DNA of 64,000 bases. Origin: Mya arenaria. Taxonomy: Eukaryota > Mollusca > Bivalvia > Myida > Myidae. Each line of letters opens with the position of its first letter. Positions within the stretch are counted from its first letter, which is position 1. Both the position numbers and the translations under genes were made by a program. The stretch spans positions 33,474,932 through 33,538,931 of the forward strand of contig NC_069132.1 of assembly GCF_026914265.1 (NCBI RefSeq). Direction: 5' to 3'. This document shows positions 1-13,300 of the stretch, piece after piece. The notes under the pieces are model-generated. The model saw only the letters and a program-made list of their open reading frames with translations, ran no database searches and was not told where the DNA came from.

Positions 1-85
1 CATTCCTTTAATGCACCAGGGCCTCATTGAAATTGAATTTGTTTATATCTCCCCCCTCCAATTTGAGTTGTTTTCTTTTTCTCAG

Positions 86-410
86 CCATGATGATGACAT
101 TGAATTTGGTAAAAAAAATTATACTACCCCTCGCGGTTGGATAGTTACACGTAAACGGACCAATGAAAATCGTTGTTATCGAATGAATACATTGGCAGTT
201 GGGGTTTACTGTTATTTTGAAATTTCATATTTAATGTTTCATCAGAAAAAGAAATTGATTAAGTCTAAACGGCTCTTAAAAATTCGATTAAGTAAAAACG
301 GCTTTTCGAAAAACGGGTGCGCCAATCGGCCCGTCTACAGGTATTTCGTTGCGCCATCACGATTTTTTCTGCGCCAATGGCGCAAGGGCGCATCCTTGGC
401 AGAACACTGA
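86..410 (+). CDS. Possible terminal exon of an upstream plus-strand gene
   Basis: A strong acceptor-like tract (TTTTCTTTTTCTCAG ending at 85) precedes about 107 open codons (HDDDIEFGKKNYTTPRGWIV ... WRKGASLAEH) ending in TGA at 408-410. The product is basic and unrecognised. It would lie tail to tail with TANGO1. A chance open frame is possible. Confidence 0.25.
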
Positions 411-3400
411 AATTTAATTGCAAACATACTCTTTGTTCATGTATGCATAGACAAACCCTCCTTTGCTGACAAATCTACCTTTCCTTACGAATCTGAACTA
501 GTTTTACAAAATGTCTTCACTGTTATAAAAGAATGTTTAATGTTACTCGGAGGAAACACTTTTTTAAAGCAAGATTCAAGGACGTTGAAAAGTGTTAAGC
601 AAAGGTAATGACGTTTTTTTCGAAAAAGTATGTTTTACCTGGCTTAGCCCAACCAAAACACTTTCTTCAAAACATTTTTGAACATTTAAATAATTACTGC
701 CAACATTTGAATTTTTCCCTGTAAATATCATTGAGTTATGATATAAGATTATTGTATAATAAAATGAAGACATATTCTATGGTTTACTTTTTATGAAACA
801 CAATCAGTATCAGTCATAACACATTCTTACTTTGAATAAATAGTAATGACTTATGCTGTAAGCAATATTTATGTTGCTCCTACACTATGTATAAGCTTAT
901 AAATTTGAAAACCTGCAGTGTCTTCTTAGTACGTTAATGCCTATATACAGGTTGCACGGCGTGATTTTCAAATTAGTTGTATGTTTGGCACTAATGTACT
1001 CAAACAATTTTCTTACTTAAATAATTATATACATAATGAAATACAACACTTTTTATTTCTGGTGCAACTTGTGTGATACTGCATCGTTATTGTTGCTTAG
1101 CAGCTCAAATATTTATTTGAATATATCTTAGCTTCATTAATTTAACACCGGTGACCATTTTGAGGTGTACATTTTGTATAATCAATTGACTGCCAATTAT
1201 AACTTGAATTGTCATACCTCTGATTCTTGTGTGAAGATCTCTGGTTTAATTTTTAACCTACTTCATACCAGATGATGTTTCAAGAGCACTGCAACAGAAG
1301 TGTTTTTCCTAATCAATTAAGTGCCAGAACTATATATTTTTAAGTTGAGTCATGCTGCCTTGTGTGCATATTGTAACGCAGGTCACGTCTTCTTAGTTGT
1401 ATATATGAATATTGTGCTGCTTTTCAGTCATGGTAATGGTTGCATGCTAACATCGTCACAAACGTCATATAAATATCCCTTTTTTCTTCAAATGGAATCA
1501 GTGCTTGATCTGGCGCTCAGCATTAGCGGGCATTACAGCCTCATTATGTTGATTATTCCGTACTGTTTAAAGACAGAACCCGTGCATTACATAGTTACTG
1601 TCTGTCCAGTTGGGTTCTCTGCTCTCTCTACCAAGAGAACAGTATTTGAAATCCATTTTCAAGATCTACCCTAAAGTATTAGTAATATACTTTCTGGTAT
1701 ATACGCTCATAACAAAATATTAATCGCAAAAAGAAATGCATCTTTAACATTTTATTTGTCATTAACTATATATTTTAATCACCATTTTACAGACATAAAT
1801 CTTACTCTGCACAAATACACACAGTGCATATCAAATCAAGATCATCTCAGACCACTCACCATCATAATATGATCCATATCAGCCTTACTTTACATGTACA
1901 TTTACAACAGAAGCAGAGAAAGGATCCATTGTTATATCACTATTGAGTAGAGGCAAGTGTTTTATGCAATAATAACACATACTTTTTGGGAAATTTCATG
2001 TACTTTTAATTAGAAATTTGTGAAATAAATTCTAGTCATCAAGAGGGCCAGCCGCCTCAAAGGTCCATTATGTATCCTGTATCATTTTGAGAAGGAAAAT
2101 ATTTATCAAAGGTCAAGATACATACACCAAATTGTAGTCATTGTTTTAAATTATGATGTCATAGATATGTTGTTTATTTCATTTTGGTGCTGATAACTAA
2201 ATCAAGTAAAAACGCTTGGTGGAAGTGAGTTGGTCTTGTTTTAATACTTATTACTTACATCATTAAAATGGCAGTCACATGAAAATAAAATGTGTAACAG
2301 CCATCCATTTGTATTTCAAATTCATCATTTTAATTGAATTTACATTAGTGGATAGTAAGCTGATCTGGACCTGGCTAAAATGGTCAGTTGATTGAGATGA
2401 CCCATCCCCATACATACAACACTATTACCAACATTACATTGAAAAAAATATGGAAACTTTTTTCAGAACTAATGACTAGGCTTTACAAAGGTAAACATTT
2501 TTTGTTAGACAAATAGAACTTAATGGAATAAATGATATGCAAATGGAATAAACTGTTGTGTGCTTTCTCTTCATGCACCTAATAGAATCAAAGAAATTTT
2601 GCAAAATAAAATATTTTTTTTAAAATTTTTGGAACACATCCATTGGAGCTTTAGATAAGGCCTTAGATATACTGTCATGCTAACACATTATTGGATAGCT
2701 AGTGATAGTGACATGCGCATTATGCATAACATCATTCATATATTAAGTGAAAGAAAATTAATGGCAAAACTAGAGAAAAATAGTTGGGAAAAGGGGAGCA
2801 ACTCCGTAGCTCCTTTACCAAGCTATGCCATTGAATACAGGTTGATAGTTAATAAAAAGGATTTAAAACATAAATATTCTATTTTTGTTTTCATAAAGAA
2901 ACATCATGAACTGACTTCATAACAACACAACCATGCAAACAAAACAAGAATTGCAAATACACATGTATCTAAATGATCAAATTCAAGATGTCTTAAACAA
3001 AACAATAAATCACAGATTGCACAGAAAATAAATACATTCAGTATGGAATACATGTTTTACATATAAATTATGCATTCAACATTATGTCATCAAATTTTAT
3101 GCTTATGAATCAAATACATCAAATTAATATATCAATGTCTAAGAATTGAAATAATTGAGTATATTTGAAATTGAAAAACAACCTAACTTCTTAATGTTTT
3201 AAGATTTTATGGAAACAGATCTTAAGGTTACCAAAAAATTGTTTTACTAATTACTATAAATATAAGTAGGCACTTATAACATCTTAAGGTACATACATCT
3301 ACATTCCATTCTAGACCATTTCTAAGCCTTTATGAGCCCACTAGGGATATATCTTATATTTTCTACCATCAAGCTAAATATGCAAGTAGACTGCTACAAA

Positions 3401-4040
3401 AATATACGAAAGAGAATTTTGAGAAAATATATTTTACCGAACTGGACAGGTAAGCACAATCTTAATTAGAAGTAAATGCTATCTTACACACTTTCCTTTT
3501 CCAAAATGAAACAAAAGAAAAAATATTAGGTCCTTTAATTGTAATGTATTTACCCCCTGACTTTGTTAAATCCATTATAAAGCCCACTGTTAAATTGCCA
3601 AATGTATGAAAATGAAGGCAGTGATTTGATGCTGAGGGACAAAGCTACCAGATGTATTCTTCACATATCTTCCTATTAATTACTCTTATTAAGTACAATA
3701 CAATTATCAATGCAATTTATGGATCATAAAGTCAACATATGTGAAGGATTGGGATGGAGGGGGGATGGGGTTGATTGCAGCACGGGTGACCTTAGAACAC
3801 GAATTGTGAACCTAGTTTGGCACGTCAGTAATGAAAATGACACTAACAAATCTGTACAACCAGTATTCCATTTTTTTAGAACAGAAGCAATTCCTTTAAA
3901 ACCTGCAAATATTCCATAATACAACATCAAAACCAACATAAAACGTAACATATAACTGCTATTGCAGTTGTAACTAATGCACATTTTGTTTGTAAACATC
4001 AAGACCCTGATGGTAACCTTGGGAACTTTAATTTCACGGT
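411..4040. other. Intergenic AT-rich stretch, no gene seen
   Basis: 3.6 kb between the possible terminal exon and the 3' end of TANGO1. The open frames are short, have no recognisable protein features and AT-driven composition. No RNA gene or clear repeat was found. Confidence 0.6.
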
Positions 4041-4053
4041 GAAGCCTTTATCA

Positions 4054-4059
4054 TTTATT
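4054..4059 (-). terminator. Possible TANGO1 poly(A) signal
   Basis: AATAAA on the minus strand about 190 nt after the stop. It is the first canonical hexamer downstream that I noticed. In such AT-rich DNA chance occurrence is likely, so only transcript data could confirm it. Confidence 0.35.
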
Positions 4060-4244
4060 TTAATACTGTGCTGGTCAATTCTGGGGTATAGACTAACGCT
4101 AACAGACATTTTTGGAATGACATGGCAATGAGTTTCTCTGTGATTATAATAGTAATACAGAGAAAATACATTCTTGATAAAGGCTCTCCGGGCCCAAGGT
4201 CTCTGTTTTGGCACACTAGTCCCAGTTTCCGGAATGGTGCCTGT

Positions 4245-4327
4245 TCACACGTGGCTTTGGTGGCGGTGCTGGCGGTCTCGTCCGTCGTGGGGTGGAGGTG
4301 CTCGGTTGTACTTGGGGGACACCCGGT
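4245..4327 (-). CDS. TANGO1: TANGO1 exon 29: C-terminus and stop
   Basis: DRVSPKYNRAPPPHDGRDRQ then HRHQSHV and TGA at 4247-4245. Acceptor TTTTTACAG at the high end. The phase from exon 28 gives this frame. Confidence 0.82.
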
Positions 4328-7300
4328 CTGTAAAAACACAAGTAATACTTTTACATAACAATATGTTTACTGTGTTTGTGAAAATGAATTGTTAGGAGTT
4401 AGGCCGTGCCAAATGGATTCTATTTTATGTGCCATATGGCCGGTAGGATTCGAGCCATCCAACCATTTTTTTTCCATAATCAAAATTAAGCCACAGAAAT
4501 ATATAAAAATATATGATATAGCAAGTATATATATCTTTCAATTCAAGTTTTAAATTGCTCTGGGCGCTTTTCCGACCACCTGTAGTATATATAAGATAAG
4601 TTTAAGTATGCATGCTTGTTTTTTTCTTGATGTTTTTTTCCCCAGCTTATTAAGCAGGTTTGATCTTGGAACCCTGACGCTATACATACATAAATGAATT
4701 TGCTATGGCCTAATTGTATGTCATATGTGGAACAGTTTCAGCTAAAGGTCGAGATCTATACTATACAATCAACTTATCCTCTTAAGTTTAACTGTTATAA
4801 TGCTAGAATAATAATTGATCTAAGTATGAAATGTGATGTCGTCAACGAAATATGAGTCCCGTGAGGGCAATGATGTTACATCATATTAAATGAAAATTTT
4901 CAATGGGATCGGATTGAGAAATGAAACTGATCACAATGTGTAACATTAAATAAGGGATGAATTTTAAATGTATCGTAAAATAATTATCATTGTTTGCATA
5001 TGAAGCAAAATAAAATGCTACAAAATTTAAAGACTTCATCTATTAATACATTTAACTATAAAATTCAATTTCTTATGAGAAAAGGAATCTCCAATATATA
5101 TTTTTTTTGGTTCTTTGCTTGTTTGGTAGTTGAAGTCTCCAATGTTAGGCAAACATTCGTACAGTATTTGAAAGAGTTTTAACATAATAATAACAGTCCA
5201 ACATGCACTGAAATAATCAGACAACAGATCAAATTAACAAGAGAACCGCATATGGATTTCACGCTTGTCTGTTTTTTTTTCCATCTCCCAAGGGGCATAA
5301 CTCTACAATTACTCTTACCTGATTGCTGCACAAATGATTAACTTCATTCTTCATGAAACAAATTCAATGGTTTTTTTTATCTTAACATTAAAGATAAATT
5401 ATTTGCACAACTCTACAGGTCACAAAAACAAGGCTATGACAATACCTCAACCTTTTTAAGTTCGAAAAAAAAACAGAAAAGCAAAAATTCCCAACATGCA
5501 AAAATAAATCGCGAACTAAACAAGCTACTACCTTGAATCAGAACAGTCACTCATTTCATCATCTTGATAAAAATAAATTAGCATTTAATTTGATTCTATG
5601 TCTAATATGATATAATAAAATTTATATAAATTATTTATTTTCCTATTTTTGCTGCATCATTATTATTTTCAGATCAAACAAAAATTGGATTTAAAATGCA
5701 CCTCTAATACATGAAATAAATGTAGGAAATATAAACACTTTAATCGAATCACGTATAAAGCGAACCCTTTTGTCTTTGATACCATAGTATCAGCAAGTTA
5801 GATATACATAAATCATGTGATTTAACAACATAAAATCCAAATGCTTGTCAGTTAAAAAGCAACACACAACCAAACTAAAATCAGAAAAACACAAGCCCCT
5901 TACCCTGCCTAGAAGAATCCCTTGAATCATCAAGCTCAGAAGAATTGCCTAGGGGTGGGGGACTTCGTAAGTGAGGGGGTGGGGGTCTGGGATAGGGGGG
6001 TCTAGGTCCTCGAATGGGGGGAGGTGGGTAACGGTCAAATGGGGGTGGGGACCTGCGATCTCCGGGGTAAGGCGGTCGAATGGCGAAGGGCGGGGGAGAA
6101 GTCGCATGAGGGGGTAGGGGTCGGGCTCCAGGGGGCAGTCGTCTGTCTGGAGGGGGTGGGGGATATCCACCAACAGGTGATGCTCGATAATCATCATCCC
6201 TGAAATATGAAATAGATAAAAGTCAGTATGTTTCAAACATTTGGAAAAAACAACAACACGGTATTACACAAAGTTAAGCATTCTCTTATTACCTGATCAA
6301 AAACAAAATGTGAAATATTTATTTATGTATACACAACTTGTTTTAGTGATGATAAATGAATTGTGATATAGACATGAAATAATTCCATGTCAGTGAATAC
6401 ATACTGTATTTAATTTTGATATTCATATTATTTTTTTCGAAAGAACTGTGATTTTGATGAATAATTATGGATTCCAATAGAGCATTATTTCATTGCTTGC
6501 AGGATTTCAACACACAAAACCATTAAAATTCACACCAGGGACAAATTAAACTTTAAAAAATAAGTAAGGTTAAAAATACGGATTATAATATTTGTTAATG
6601 AAAATACATAATATATGTATACATTATATTATGGAATACATATTGCATGTTAGTAATTCTCTACAAATATATCTGTATTAAATTTAATCAATGTGAGCTT
6701 TAACTTCAATATAAATGTTGAAGCACTGTTGTATTAATATTTATAATCTTATTAGTATTAATGATCATATGTTGCTTTTATACTCACAATATAGTGTCAA
6801 CTGTTTTTTTATTTATCCAAACTAGGATGTGTTGAACATGCAGAAGAATTTCTATATACAACCTTGGCATGAATTTTAATAAACAGGGACACCAGAATAC
6901 GATTCTGTAACTTGTCCTACAGTCTAACGGTTTTTACATTATGAAAGGGGCAAAACTCTGTTATAATTAAAGCCAGTTATGGGCCTTACCACACACAGAA
7001 TGTCACTGATACCATATTTCTTTCTAAAACAATCTAAAATTTAATATTATAATTTCTATACAGTACATTGCCATTTTCTCTCTAAAACAATCTAAAAATA
7101 AATCAATGTTAGAATTTCTATATTTTCTCTTTCCATTTATTCCACTGAAATACATGAATTTAATTAAAACGCTTAACACTGTATTAATCAAATGTAAAAA
7201 TAAAAACAAATTCACTCAATGAAATATCAAAACTAAACTAGCCTACTTCAATACAGAACGTCCTATCAACAAAATCTGAACCAACACAACCGGGCTATTA

Positions 7301-10300
7301 TAAACAGTGGCAAATGGCAGTTAATTTGTTAGAGGTATACAGGTAGCAAGCAAACCTAAGCCGGGGGGTTATACGTCCTTGAACTGACCCACGGGATCCA
7401 GGGCGCTCCCCTGGGGGTGGAGGCCGGGGGCCATTCAGCATACCTGAAATAGAGCAAATATAGCTTTATGTCATGTTTTTATTAATAAATTGAATATGAT
7501 TATATTAGAAATTGTTCAATTCTCTTGCATATACTACAAGGAGCAGAATTTTTTGTTGAATATGAAGAATTAACTGCCAAAAAAATAAATAGTTAAAGTA
7601 GAGAACAATTCAAATCTAACATTGTATAGAAAATACTCATCACACCAGTTATAAGACAAGTAGCTTACTGAAAAAACAACAACAATAAATAGGACAAAAA
7701 GAAATATCTTACTTAAGGGGCATTTCACCATAAACATTAAACACACATTACTTTCAGCTTGATAGCGACAAAAGCTGGAATATTATAGAATTATATTTAA
7801 TGTGTTTTTTTGTGTGATTTTTTTGGTAGGAATATTCTGAGTGGCCACGAAAAAAACACCCATGGTGGGGAATGTACCCTATACCTATAAGATGAGCAGC
7901 AGAAACATAAACTACTAGAACATCTTCAATTTAATGACAGTTTAACATTGACCTCACAAAATAACAAGTTCAATACTTACCAGGTGGAGGCATTGGACGG
8001 TGGGTGATGGGTCGGATAAGACCAGGTGGTGGCCCCTGCATAAGTTTCCTCTCCAAATCTGTCAACCTGATGAATATAAAGATTTTTCGTTACAAACCAT
8101 CCACTGACTGACATTCATGTTTGTTTAGCCTTTGTCATCCTTTTTTATATGACAAAATTATTTTATGCGTCTATGAATCTGTTTTAAAACTAATGACCCA
8201 TGGAGTTAACAACGATGCTTAACTGTTTAATACAATTAAAAAAGGGGCATAACTCAACAATCATTAAAGCCAGAGTTATGGACCTTGCTGTACATGTTTT
8301 AATTGTCTAAGAAACATGTGTACAAAGTTTCATTTTAATATCTTAAACGGTTAGGCCCGATTTTAAAGATTTCGCACAACACTGATGACACAACCAATGA
8401 CTACACCAAGCCTATAACACTACCTCAACTTATTAATTTTGAAAAACACACAAGCTAAAAATTACTTAGAAGCAAATTTTGGATGGAATATTTTCATTTT
8501 AATCAAATCAAGAAAACTTTTTGAATTCCTTTAATGAATTTATACGGCGGAGTTCGGAAAGAAGGCTGAGACTGTAAGCTTACGAAATCACAGAAAAAGA
8601 ACGAGAAATGAAACAAAAATCATAACAAGTTTGAGCATTTACGATGTTCAAAATGCTTGCAGCGTTTCGAATATTCACTTTATATTTTGACAACCTGAAG
8701 CAGTTACAAGAGCATTCTGAGGGAAATCCAATGCATGTCTGTTGATTCTCAGTCAAAAAGTTGCACAACTCAATGAAGTTTACAGCCAGCATTAAGGGTC
8801 TTGCTGTACATGTGCCTATTGTTTCTAACAACATCTGTTCAAAATTGCATATGAATTTGTAAGAGCAGTTTTTTGAAATATGGCCAAGTAAAAAAAGAAC
8901 TTAAAAGAGATATACTTTGAAACTGATATATTATACATGCACTACAATTTGCTAATGATTGATCTAATCTCAAAGAAATAATTTCCATCAACAAAGTAAG
9001 TCAGAGATCTTTTTTAAATTTAATATCTTCATTTGTTAAAGATTTAAATAAAAATAAAACCTTCAAAAATCAGTTCCTTTCTGAGAAATCTTTAGTTTAT
9101 TAGGACAATTCGTTCAGCGTCAGTTATGAGATGAACAAAAGCACTGCAGAACATACACCATCACTCAACTGTTGTTTTTCAGTCAAAAAAGGGGCATTAT
9201 TAAAAAAAAAAGAGTTATGGGCCTGGTTGTACAAGTACCAAATGTCTGAGGAAATATGTGTACCAAGTTTCATATGAATATCTTGAAAGGCTTTTGATAT
9301 ATGCCCATGTTTCAAGTTTTGAACATTGATGACAACTGTGCCAAGGCTATGACTATTCCTCAACTTCTTTTTCTTCGAAAGACAGACAAGCTTTAAATTA
9401 TTTCTTCCAAATATCTGAAAGGAATAATGATAAATGCTGAAGAAAAAGAAATCCTTTACAGTGTATGCTACTTACGATAGTAATCTTGCAGATAACATAA
9501 ATGATATATACATATACGTAAAACAGCTCGAGTTCTTCATAATAACATTACAAAACGATTCAAAATACTGGTAATTCTTATTTTAATGAAGATTGTGACA
9601 CATTTAATCTTTTAATCTAATCTACATGTATAATACCATTGGAGAAAGTTTGTCAGTGGAAAGAATAAAAATTAGCACCTCACACTGAGGTTTTACTGAC
9701 AAGTTTATTCCATACTTCTCTTACTGAATTGCACAACAGCAAGTTGACGTTAGTATTTTTCTTTCTTTCTATTTCAGTGCTTTTATAATGTACAAACAAT
9801 GCTTTTTTCTCAATATTTTGTAAATGGGGCCAAAACAATGAATATAATACATGTGGAAAGAGCTAGAAATGGGTCTTATACCATTGCTTACATTGAATTC
9901 TATGTTGAGAAACATCAACAGGGGGATTTTATAAAGTCCATCAACAAATCCATACCAGAAAATGCTGTTAATGTTTGCCAAATTCTGAAAAAGTGAATGG
10001 GGCCCGAACTTGGCCAAATTTTAGGAAGAAAAAATCCCCACAGTGGACCTAAAGGTTGTAAACTTTCAGAACTTACTTCTGTCTGAGCATGCCACACTCG
10101 TGTCGGGATTCCTTCAATTCACGCTCTGCAGCTCGCGTGGCCAACTGGGATGTAAAAAAATACTTTATATACATATGCTTACAAGCTTATTAACATTCCA
10201 ACATAAATTTGTTTTTCAAATCTAATTTTAGAATAAACCAATTCATAATTTATTTTTTCTTGGCTCTTGTTGACATGCTCTTATTGTGTGAGGCTGTTTC

Positions 10301-13300
10301 AGTCATCTACATAGTCTTTACATTTACATATCATCAGAAATAAGTAAACTAAACATTTAACAAAATTACAAATTTATTCAGTACATGACTATTGTAGAAA
10401 CAATTGTTTTCTTAACTAGGAAAAAGCATAACAAATGAAATTAAATTGTAAAATTATGCCATGTGATTATTAGAGAGGTCGCAAAACACTACTTGGATAG
10501 GTGTGTGTATGTGTTGACTGCTTTTTGTGAACTGTCTTAACCAGGTGTGTGTGCTTATGGACTACTTTTTGTGAAGTATGTAATCCAGGATTGTGTATGT
10601 GTGAACTACTTTTTGTTGATCCAGGTATGTGTACATTGTACACGTTAAAAAAGCAAAATTTTGCAAACACCTTTTAAACTTAACAGCAACATTCACATAT
10701 ACATACAAGAACAGGTAAAACATACCCAATTTTCATGCGCTTTCTTCTCGTTTGCAGCAATCTAAAACAAACCCAAACAAGTATGATGAAAACAATGGCA
10801 TTGCAAGCTGATGTCAACATTTATCTGATTCTTTTTGCAGCGATGAGATTGAACTTGCAGCCAGAGGACTGAAGCCTATTCGGCAAGGGGCTTGGCGGCG
10901 CTTTGAAACCAACCATTGACAACATGAAGGCTATAAGAATATCTCAAAACATCTTTGAAAAAATGAGAGAAAATAATGTGAACAAGAGGGGCAATATGCT
11001 ACTCAACTAAGCTTATAGATTTCTTTGTAAGAGATCCCTATTACGCTGACAATTAAAATTAATAAATCATTTATATTACATCTCATTGCATACTACATAC
11101 GGTAGATATAAATGTGTAGAGGATGAACATTCACCTGAGATCTGAAGTCTCTTTCAGCCTTTGTGATTTCTGTTTTGAGATCATCCACTTGTTGCCTGAA
11201 ATGAAAATGAAAAATACTTCATAATTGAGGTTACTGTGACCATTGTTACTGAAATGTATTTACCGAGCTGGAGGTTTGTGAACTGATCCTTGTAACACTA
11301 GAAATACTTTAGCAACTTGTCAAAATCATAATTAACACACTGATAAGTGTAATTAATGTTTCTAAATTTAAACAGAATGCAAATTCAATAATAATAGATG
11401 TAGTAGATGCTGTTTTCTAGGGATATTAAGGTTTGTTGATGTGATTTTGGCCTTAAATGAAGAAGGTCTAGATAGATGCACAAGAAATGTAATCATCTTA
11501 AAAATACTAGCCTTTGTAATTGGGTTTTCAATTAAAAGATACCTGGCCACTAATTCCCCAGTTAAAAATAAGTGCCATATGCTCAAATATCTTCTTTTTT
11601 TCTGTCCCTACACAAATCATACACTTTTTTTATATTTTGATCATTAAGGTCAAGTGAGTTACCAGTACGTATCTATTATTATGTTTATTTTGTACATTTA
11701 TCTAGACTTTCTATCTTTATATCAACAATTCTACTGGTTTCATTAAATAAAATATTATATATAATACATAGTTATATTCATATTCAAGATTGCGTTATAA
11801 GGCCTTCAGCTCATACAAACAAGAGCTGTCACAGAGACAGCGCGCTCGACTTTTCCGCCGCTTTTCGGTGTATGGATTGAAAAGTTTTGGCAAAACATGC
11901 ATAGAACACTGTTAGATTAGATTTCAATGCAATACATGATGTGCTGAGATATTTATATAAATTGAATGGAAAATATTTGAGATGGTACGTAATTTCTAAG
12001 TCGAAAAGGGGGCATAATTTTGTCAAAATGCTTGATAGAGTTACCTCCTCCTGTGTACAGGTTGGGGGTATGATGGTGAACAAGTGTGCAAAGTTTCAAA
12101 GCCAGATGTCAATGGAATTTGAAAATATTTGAGGTGGTACGCAAACTTTAAAGTAAATTCTAAGTAAAAAAAGGGCATAATTTTGTCAAAATGCTTGATA
12201 GAGTTACCTCCTCCTGTGTCAAGTTGGGGGGCATGATGTTGAACAAGTGTGCAAAGTTTCAAAGCCATATGCCAATATTTGAGGTGGTACACAAACTCTT
12301 ACAAAAACTTTAACATAAGTGGTTACGCCGACGCTGACACCGACGCTCGGGTGACTAGGATAGCTCTCCTTATTCTTCGAATAGTCGAGCTAAAAATAAC
12401 TCTGATATGTATACAAGGATGATGAGGGGTCAAGCAAACATAGACTCGTTGTGAGAGAACAATTAGGCCAATTTTCATCATGACTGAAATTTTTGGTTTT
12501 CTTATAAAATGATAACCAAGTTTTGATGACAACAATTGCTGAATATATTACGTATGAGTAGTTTCACCCCTATTTGTTAACCTTTTGTTAAAAAGAATAT
12601 TAAGGACATAAAAAGTATATATATTTATAAAAAATCATATAAAATATGATCAAATATCATGTTTTATCCATCCACTTAATATATATTAAAGTGACAGTAA
12701 CCATAATATTCATCTAATCATGCCCACCTGTAAAGCTCTTTCTCCTGTGATAGCTCCTGTGTGAAAGAGTCTGAGGACTGGAGCTTGGAAATGTTTTGGT
12801 TCTTTAGCACCTCCTGCTCACCCAGTTGCCTGAAATGAAGAGCATACTGTACATCAGTATGGCTGTCTGAAAATTGGTGCATACTGTGAAATCATACATG
12901 AGTAAGATTGCCAGAAATTACAGGAATACAGTCCAAACCCACCTTGTCAATCTCTGATAATGTATAAATTTTCTGGTAGTGTCAAATTTTCCCCCGGTCC
13001 CTAATTTATTCCTTCATTTTATATATATAAATAATTCCGCTTATGTCGATTTTTCTATCAAGATTTTTTCGCTATGTCGAAATCATATTTCAGTGTCTGT
13101 TGTTCAAAAGAGAGATCAAAGTGGAAGCACATGGAGTTCAAAATGGCAGCACAGAGAGTTAAAAATGGCAGCACAGAGTTTAAAATGGGTGACAGAGAGT
13201 TCCAAACCGGAGCATGAAGAGTTTCAAACCAGAGCACAGGGAGTTCAAAATGGGAGTAACTGAGGCGGAGACACAGGTTTTCTGCATTAGTGATAATAGC

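Noticed and set aside
1321-1674. 117-codon open frame on the plus strand
   Set aside because: No ATG start, no recognisable domain, and composition as expected by chance in AT-rich intergenic DNA.
5949-6236. Open frame rich in His, Pro and Leu on the minus strand
   Set aside because: It is a shifted frame over the proline-rich exon 28 of TANGO1; splice phase selects the PPP/Arg frame instead.
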